Both the position numbers and the translations under genes were made by a program. From contig JAVBPO010000065.1 of the NCBI GenBank assembly GCA_031549565.1, positions 1 through 64,000 on the forward strand: a stretch of DNA of 64,000 nucleotides, given 5' to 3'. Under the pieces are notes generated by a model that was not told where the DNA came from, searched no databases, and saw only the letters and a program-made list of their open reading frames with translations. Below are positions 60,240 through 64,000 of the stretch, one piece after another; the first letter of the stretch is position 1; each line of letters opens with the position of its first letter. The DNA comes from JAVBSX01 sp031549565. GTDB lineage: Bacteria; Planctomycetota; Planctomycetia; Pirellulales; Thermoguttaceae.

Positions 60240-61757
60240 GTGTCCCATTCCACTAAAAAAACCTTCGAAGCGTTTTCGGCGGATATTGATGAAATTTGTC
60301 CGTATCGAATATCGCAACACAATCCCGTCCGGTCGGCGTCCAACTCTCCTCTTTATGAGGGGGAGCGATCGATCCGTTCGCCGATCAACCTTTCCATTCC
60401 GCTTCGTCCGATTCTGGTCGTCAGCGATTCCTCGGACCACAGAGCCGAATGGACCGGTTTCATCGCCGAAGAGCATTATCAGACTCTCGATTGTACGTAT
60501 GGAAATTTTCTCGCTTTTCCCAGGGATTATCCGATCGACCTTTCTTTCGTCGTGTGCGACCTCGATCATTGTACGATCGAATTACAGGTTCTCTTTCGGT
60601 TCCTCAAAGAAATCTATCCGCAACTTCCCGTGATCCTGATGGGAACTCAGCGGGACATTTCCATTCCGAAAGAGGAGTATCCCGATTACTTGATCGGGAG
60701 TCTTTCCCGTTTTGAGCCGGCGCTGTTCGCTCCTTTGATCAATTCCGGCTTGACGATTCATAAGACGATCAAGGAAAAACTCGCTTTGGGTTATTCCGCG
60801 GGGATTCCATTCGTTCCGATCAATATGATCGGCGACTCGCCGGCGTTCGTGCGTCTGAATGAGGAGATCCGAGTTGCGGCGCAAGCAGACGGTGCTGTCC
60901 TCCTGACCGGTGAACGGGGAACCCGAAAGGATATCGTCGCCGTACAAATTCATTGGCAAAGCCAACGACGGGCGAATCCCTTCGACGTTATTCAAACAAA
61001 CATCGTCATTCGAGAGATTCAGGAACCGTATCTTTTCGGGCAGGAGCCGAACGTCCACCCTCTGTCCCCCGAGGGATACGTCGGTCGGCTCGAATTGATG
61101 GATCACGGCTCAATCTTGTTAAACGAGATCGAGTACATGGGCAAAACGACGCAGGAAATGCTACTGTCGTATTTCAAAACGAAAACACTGCACCGCCTCA
61201 AATCGAGCAAGCCGAGAATCTGCGACACCCGGGTTTTCGCCTCCGGTTCGCCGATCCTTTCGGAAATGGTCGACAACGGAGGCTTTTCCCAGGAATTGTA
61301 CAATTATCTTTGCGCGACAACCGTGAGAGTTCCGGCGTTACGGGAATTTATCGAAGGCATTCCCGGCATGGTTCAGGCGACTATCCGCTGGCTTGCCGAA
61401 TCGGTGGGCGCGAAAGAACCACCGGTCTTTTCCGATTCTGCGATTGAAAAGATGATGCTCTATTCTTGGCCGGGCAACACGGTCGAGTTCGAGCAGGTGA
61501 TGCATCGCGCTGTTTTCTGCAACAAAAGCGGTCGAATCGGTCCGGAGGACCTCGTATTCGACTTCGAGCCGGCCAACGATCAGCAATCGCTATTGCACTG
61601 GATCGGAAAACCGCTCGATGAAATTGAAAAACGGTTCATCCTGGAAACCTTGTGGCTTAACCAAGGTAACCGTTCGCTGACCGCCAAGACGCTTGGCATC
61701 AGCGAAAAAACGCTCTACAACAAACTTCGCGAATACGAAAAAGAAGACGCCATTTAA
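60240..61757 (+). CDS. Degenerate sigma-54 activator-like protein (NtrC family, Fis-type HTH)
   Basis: 505 residues; GTG start at 60240. Residues about 55-180 look like a pseudo-receiver domain (PILVVSDSSDHRAEW, VVCDLDH, PVILMGTQ). The AAA+ part is degenerate: Walker A is GERGTRKD (224-231) where active proteins have GESGTGKE, the GAFTGA loop is absent (YLFGQEPNVHPLSPEGYVG), and Walker B reads SILLNEIE with Asn for the Asp. The C-terminal Fis-like HTH (LTAKTLGISEKTLYNKLREY) is intact. It probably binds DNA without hydrolysing ATP or contacting sigma-54, perhaps acting as a repressor or antagonist. Its stop overlaps a palindromic element. Confidence 0.82.
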   Translation: MSHSTKKTFEAFSADIDEICPYRISQHNPVRSASNSPLYEGERSIRSPINLSIPLRPILVVSDSSDHRAEWTGFIAEEHYQTLDCTYGNFLAFPRDYPIDLSFVVCDLDHCTIELQVLFRFLKEIYPQLPVILMGTQRDISIPKEEYPDYLIGSLSRFEPALFAPLINSGLTIHKTIKEKLALGYSAGIPFVPINMIGDSPAFVRLNEEIRVAAQADGAVLLTGERGTRKDIVAVQIHWQSQRRANPFDVIQTNIVIREIQEPYLFGQEPNVHPLSPEGYVGRLELMDHGSILLNEIEYMGKTTQEMLLSYFKTKTLHRLKSSKPRICDTRVFASGSPILSEMVDNGGFSQELYNYLCATTVRVPALREFIEGIPGMVQATIRWLAESVGAKEPPVFSDSAIEKMMLYSWPGNTVEFEQVMHRAVFCNKSGRIGPEDLVFDFEPANDQQSLLHWIGKPLDEIEKRFILETLWLNQGNRSLTAKTLGISEKTLYNKLREYEKEDAI

Positions 61758-61836
61758 AGAGCCGCACGTGAAGCGAAGCGTAACTTGCGGAACGGTGGGC
61801 GTTTTGCCGTTCCGCAAGCTGCGCATGCGGCTCTTT
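61756..61836. repeat. Palindromic element AAAGAGCCGCACGTGAAG, copy 2
   Basis: Starts at the stop codon of the NtrC-like gene: AAAGAGCCGCACGTGAAGCG, ... TTGCGGAACGG / CCGTTCCGCAA, ... TGCGGCTCTTT. Very similar to 37973-38065. Likely a terminator in both directions. Confidence 0.85.
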
Positions 61837-61896
61837 GTGTTCGCTTTACGATATGGTAAAATTCAGTCGGTCCATTTAACCATCGTGGAGGATAAA

Positions 61897-62382
61897 ATGA
61901 AAAGTCGCGAAACTTTATTGTTCTTATTAGTTCTACTGGCGGGAACTTTACTCGGCTGTGACGCCGGCAAGCCGCGAAGCAACGCTCCCGTTACGGAAAA
62001 CCCTCCGCCGGTCGCCGCCGAACCGGTCAAGCCGACCGAGCCGCCGAAGGAGCCGGAACGAACCTTGGTCGATATCGGCGAAAACGTAAGCGGTAAAGCC
62101 GACTTCGCCAAAGACGGCGACAAGAGCATCATGGCACCTATTCTCGTACCGTTGGGACAGTATTTCACGGTTCGTGACAGAATTGTCATGATGACTCTTC
62201 AAAAAGCGATGAATGATTATAAGGCGTTGCACGACAACAAGCCCCCGGCGACGCACGACGAGTTCATGAAAGAGATTATCGAAGCGAGTAACATCAAACT
62301 GCCGCCGCTACGAAACGCGGACGATCAATACCAGTACGACCCGGAAAGCGGCGAATTGAAAATTTCCACGGTAAAAAAATAG
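61897..62382 (+). CDS. Lipoprotein of unknown function
   Basis: 161 residues. Lipobox LLAGTLLGC with the acylated Cys at 21. Then a Pro/Glu-rich linker (about 30-60, for example PPPVAAEPVKPTEPP), followed by a C-terminal domain rich in charged residues (IVMMTLQKAMNDYKALHDNK, FMKEIIEASNIKLPPLRN) that resembles helical parts of DUF-type secreted planctomycete proteins. GGAG 7 bases before the ATG. Followed after 9 bases by the antitoxin gene, but the functions are probably unrelated. The family is not recognised. Confidence 0.75.
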   Translation: MKSRETLLFLLVLLAGTLLGCDAGKPRSNAPVTENPPPVAAEPVKPTEPPKEPERTLVDIGENVSGKADFAKDGDKSIMAPILVPLGQYFTVRDRIVMMTLQKAMNDYKALHDNKPPATHDEFMKEIIEASNIKLPPLRNADDQYQYDPESGELKISTVKK

Positions 62383-62391
62383 GAGATCATC

Positions 62392-62640
62392 ATGATACAA
62401 AAATTGACGACCGTACTAAAACTGACACCGGTAGAAAACGGATTCGCCCTCATTTTCGACCAACCGACTCTTGACAGGATGCAGGTTGACGGCGACACGA
62501 CTCTGGAAATGACCGCCGAAAAAGGAAAATTGACGCTCCTGCCAATTCTCGACAAAGAAAAAGAAGATTGCGAGTTTGAGTCGTCCCTCGAAGAAGTGTG
62601 CGATTATTACAGCGATGTGTTGCAAAAACTGGCGAAGTAG
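62392..62640 (+). CDS. AbrB/MazE-type antitoxin
   Basis: 82 residues. The swapped-hairpin pattern of AbrB/SpoVT proteins is visible: TVLKLTPVENGFALIFDQPT and then MQVDGDTTLEMTAEKGKLTLLP. The acidic C-terminus (EKEDCEFESSLEEVCDYYSD) would contact the toxin. AGGAGA 6 bases before the ATG. It precedes the Doc gene by 5 bases, as in type II toxin-antitoxin modules, and presumably represses the operon. Phd is the usual partner of Doc, so an AbrB-type antitoxin is a mixed pairing known from several genomes. Confidence 0.85.
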   Translation: MIQKLTTVLKLTPVENGFALIFDQPTLDRMQVDGDTTLEMTAEKGKLTLLPILDKEKEDCEFESSLEEVCDYYSDVLQKLAK

Positions 62641-62645
62641 GTGTC

Positions 62646-63038
62646 ATGACGAAATTTATTACCCTCGAACAGATTCTTGCCATTCACGAAAAGCAAATCG
62701 TACGATTCGGTGGAATGAGCGGAATTCGTGATATGGGGCTTTTGGAATCTGCGCTTGCGATGCCGCAAGCCTCGTTTTTCGGCAAATATCTTCACAAAGA
62801 TATTGATGAAATGGCAGCGGCTTATCTGTTTCATCTTGTCAACAATCATCCTTTTCTTGACGGCAATAAACGCACAGGCGCTGTTGCGGCTTTGATGTTT
62901 TTTAAGGTGAATGGTTACCCCTACAAGTGTTATCGGCCTCACATGGAATCGATGGTCCTCGCCGTCGCGCAAGGGGCTATGGACATGCCGCAAATCGCCG
63001 AGTTTTTTCGCAAATATCGTTCGGAAGAAGAAACTTGA
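62646..63038 (+). CDS. doc: Doc-type Fic toxin (death on curing)
   Basis: 131 residues. The Fic motif NNHPFLDGNKRTGAVAAL matches HxFx(D/E)GNKRxG, with H68 and G78; Doc-type proteins use such a motif to phosphorylate EF-Tu, whereas AMPylating Fic proteins have a GNGR variant. The N-terminus MTKFITLEQILAIHEKQI is typical of Doc. Start at 62646 gives 5 bases spacing to the antitoxin gene. The following gene (DUF1080) is unrelated. Confidence 0.9.
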   Translation: MTKFITLEQILAIHEKQIVRFGGMSGIRDMGLLESALAMPQASFFGKYLHKDIDEMAAAYLFHLVNNHPFLDGNKRTGAVAALMFFKVNGYPYKCYRPHMESMVLAVAQGAMDMPQIAEFFRKYRSEEET

Positions 63039-63073
63039 ATCACATCCCATCAATCTACCCTCAGGAGTTTTTC

Positions 63074-63880
63074 ATGCGAATCGTGTCAATAGTGTTTACT
63101 CTGCTGCTTTGTCCCGTTTGGGTTTTCGCGGCGGAACAATCGCAACCGCAACCGGAGCCGAAGTGGACCTCGATGTTCGACGGGAAAACGCTCGAAAACT
63201 GGACCCGGGCCGAAACCGGCGGCTCCGGTCTGGTCGAAGTCAAGGACGGTGTCATCGTGATCGGAATGGGGGTCGGCGCCAGTGGAATCCGGTACGACAA
63301 GGAGTTCCCCAAGAAGAATTACGAAGTCCGCTACGAAGCCAAACGCGGCATGGGCAACGACTTTTTCGGGGCGCTCACGTTCCCGGTCGAAGATTCGTAT
63401 TGCGCGTTCATCAACGGCGGTTGGGGGGGTGGCACCATCGGTCTTTCGAGCATCGACGGGCATGACGCCTCGGACAACACGACCAGCGGGTATTATCGTT
63501 TCGATCGGGACAGTTGGTTCGAGTTCAGAGTTCGCGTCATCGAAGGGAAGATTACCGTTTGGATCAAGGAGCTCAAAACGCCGGAAAAACTGGAGAAAGA
63601 ACGCCTCGCCAAGGAAAAGCGGGAACAGGCGGAAAAGGAAGGAAAAGCACTCGATCCGTACCAACGCAAGGAACCCGATCCGAACGTGCCGGTCGTCGAT
63701 TACGTGTACACCGGCCACAAAATTTCGCTCCGCAGCGAATCGAACGATTTCAAACCGATCGGTTTGGCCACTTGGGTTACCGAGGGACTGATCCGTAAAA
63801 TCGAGTACCGCGATCTTTCCGAAAACGAAATCAAAGCCGGCAAAAAAGACGTCGACGAATACAATCGTCGTTTTCGTTAG
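63074..63880 (+). CDS. Secreted 3-keto-disaccharide hydrolase domain protein (DUF1080)
   Basis: 268 residues. Signal peptide about 1-21 (MRIVSIVFTLLLCPVWVFAA). The beta-sandwich of the DUF1080/3-keto-disaccharide hydrolase family begins with WTSMFDGKTLENWT, continues with KNYEVRYEAKRGMGNDFFGA, and ends LRSESNDFKPIGLATWVTEG and IEYRDLSENE. A charged insertion (EKLEKERLAKEKREQAEKEG) lies in a loop near residues 176-200. Such domains act on oxidised disaccharides or as carbohydrate-binding modules in the periplasm. The start follows TCAGGAG by 8 bases. Confidence 0.88.
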   Translation: MRIVSIVFTLLLCPVWVFAAEQSQPQPEPKWTSMFDGKTLENWTRAETGGSGLVEVKDGVIVIGMGVGASGIRYDKEFPKKNYEVRYEAKRGMGNDFFGALTFPVEDSYCAFINGGWGGGTIGLSSIDGHDASDNTTSGYYRFDRDSWFEFRVRVIEGKITVWIKELKTPEKLEKERLAKEKREQAEKEGKALDPYQRKEPDPNVPVVDYVYTGHKISLRSESNDFKPIGLATWVTEGLIRKIEYRDLSENEIKAGKKDVDEYNRRFR

Positions 63881-63922
63881 CGTCGAGATTCGCCCGTCTT
63901 GAAACCCTCTCCATTTGATACC

Positions 63923-64000
63923 ATGCGGTCGGTTATTTGTCGTGAAGGTTTCTATTACCTGGCGGTGATCGCCTTGGTGTTTTTCGGTGCGATTCCGCGG
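63923..64000 (+). CDS. Start of a membrane protein, cut by the window end
   Basis: The frame MRSVICREGFYYLAVIALVF opens at 63923 and continues to the window edge (26 codons). The REG.YYLAV...VF..A pattern resembles the N-terminus of planctomycete DUF58-type proteins, which is only a suggestion. Confidence 0.45.
   Translation, partial: MRSVICREGFYYLAVIALVFFGAIPR

Noticed and set aside
1..64000. CRISPR arrays, tRNA or rRNA genes
   Set aside because: No series of spaced identical repeats and no cloverleaf-like or rRNA-like sequence was found; tandem units at 25262 and the heptamer arrays have no unique spacers.

Overview
The window reads as a chromosomal segment of a planctomycete (Planctomycetota). 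The evidence is the gene families: two BlaI/M56 pairs with giant carboxypeptidase-regulatory-like arrays, an HzsA-like cytochrome c beta-propeller protein, a sulfatase, a 3-keto-disaccharide hydrolase (DUF1080), a DUF1573 protein, FloA, two M48 peptidases that begin MDFF.HQ, and an OprO/P-like porin. A Tat-exported [FeFe]-hydrogenase suggests an anaerobic or fermentative, possibly gut-associated lineage; that lifestyle is inference. I saw no tRNA, rRNA, CRISPR array, prophage or intact insertion sequence.

Layout. 1-4.6 kb: first BlaI/BlaR-like pair. 4.9-8.7 kb: ThDP-dependent decarboxylase, an amber-interrupted small gene, and protoporphyrinogen oxidase. 8.9-14 kb: transposase remnant, porin with terminator, citrate synthase, OMP decarboxylase. 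14-18.6 kb, all on the minus strand: WD40 secreted protein, ferredoxin, TsaD, LarA-like protein. 18.8-25.3 kb: a rearranged locus with a truncated KAS III copy, a Cys-rich secreted protein behind a 10-G promoter spacer, a membrane-anchored protein, DUF1573, intact KAS III, a C39-like peptidase and an M48 peptidase. 25.4-29.6 kb: second BlaI/BlaR-like pair with a very clear operator. 30-37 kb: metG, murJ, parB, floA and a small membrane protein. 37-42 kb: corrinoid protein, small genes, HzsA-like protein. 42-48.7 kb: second M48 peptidase and a three-gene [FeFe]-hydrogenase/HybA/HybB operon. 49-55 kb: sulfatase, RHH protein with a basic tail, BlaR-like remnant, low-GC membrane protein, orphan flhB, ER/K-rich secreted protein. 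55-64 kb: SSS symporter, AMMECR1-MEMO fusion, HIT protein, degenerate NtrC-like regulator, lipoprotein, AbrB-Doc toxin-antitoxin, DUF1080 hydrolase and the start of one more gene.

How genes fit together. The most notable system is the hydrogenase operon. It joins a one-polypeptide periplasmic [FeFe]-hydrogenase carrying an SRRSFIK Tat signal to the electron-transfer module (HybA-like FeS protein and HybB/NrfD quinone-binding membrane protein) normally seen with [NiFe]-hydrogenase 2. This predicts direct exchange of electrons between H2 and the quinone pool. The BlaI/BlaR pairs look like proteolytic sensor-repressor switches whose sensor is a string of beta-sandwich modules instead of a penicillin-binding domain.

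The window is also rich in dispersed repeats: several palindromic families, and 7-bp-unit arrays that often occur as inverted pairs. Some of these lie inside coding sequence, in the linkers of metG and both BlaR-like genes. Several small pseudogenes and truncated duplicates point to active rearrangement.
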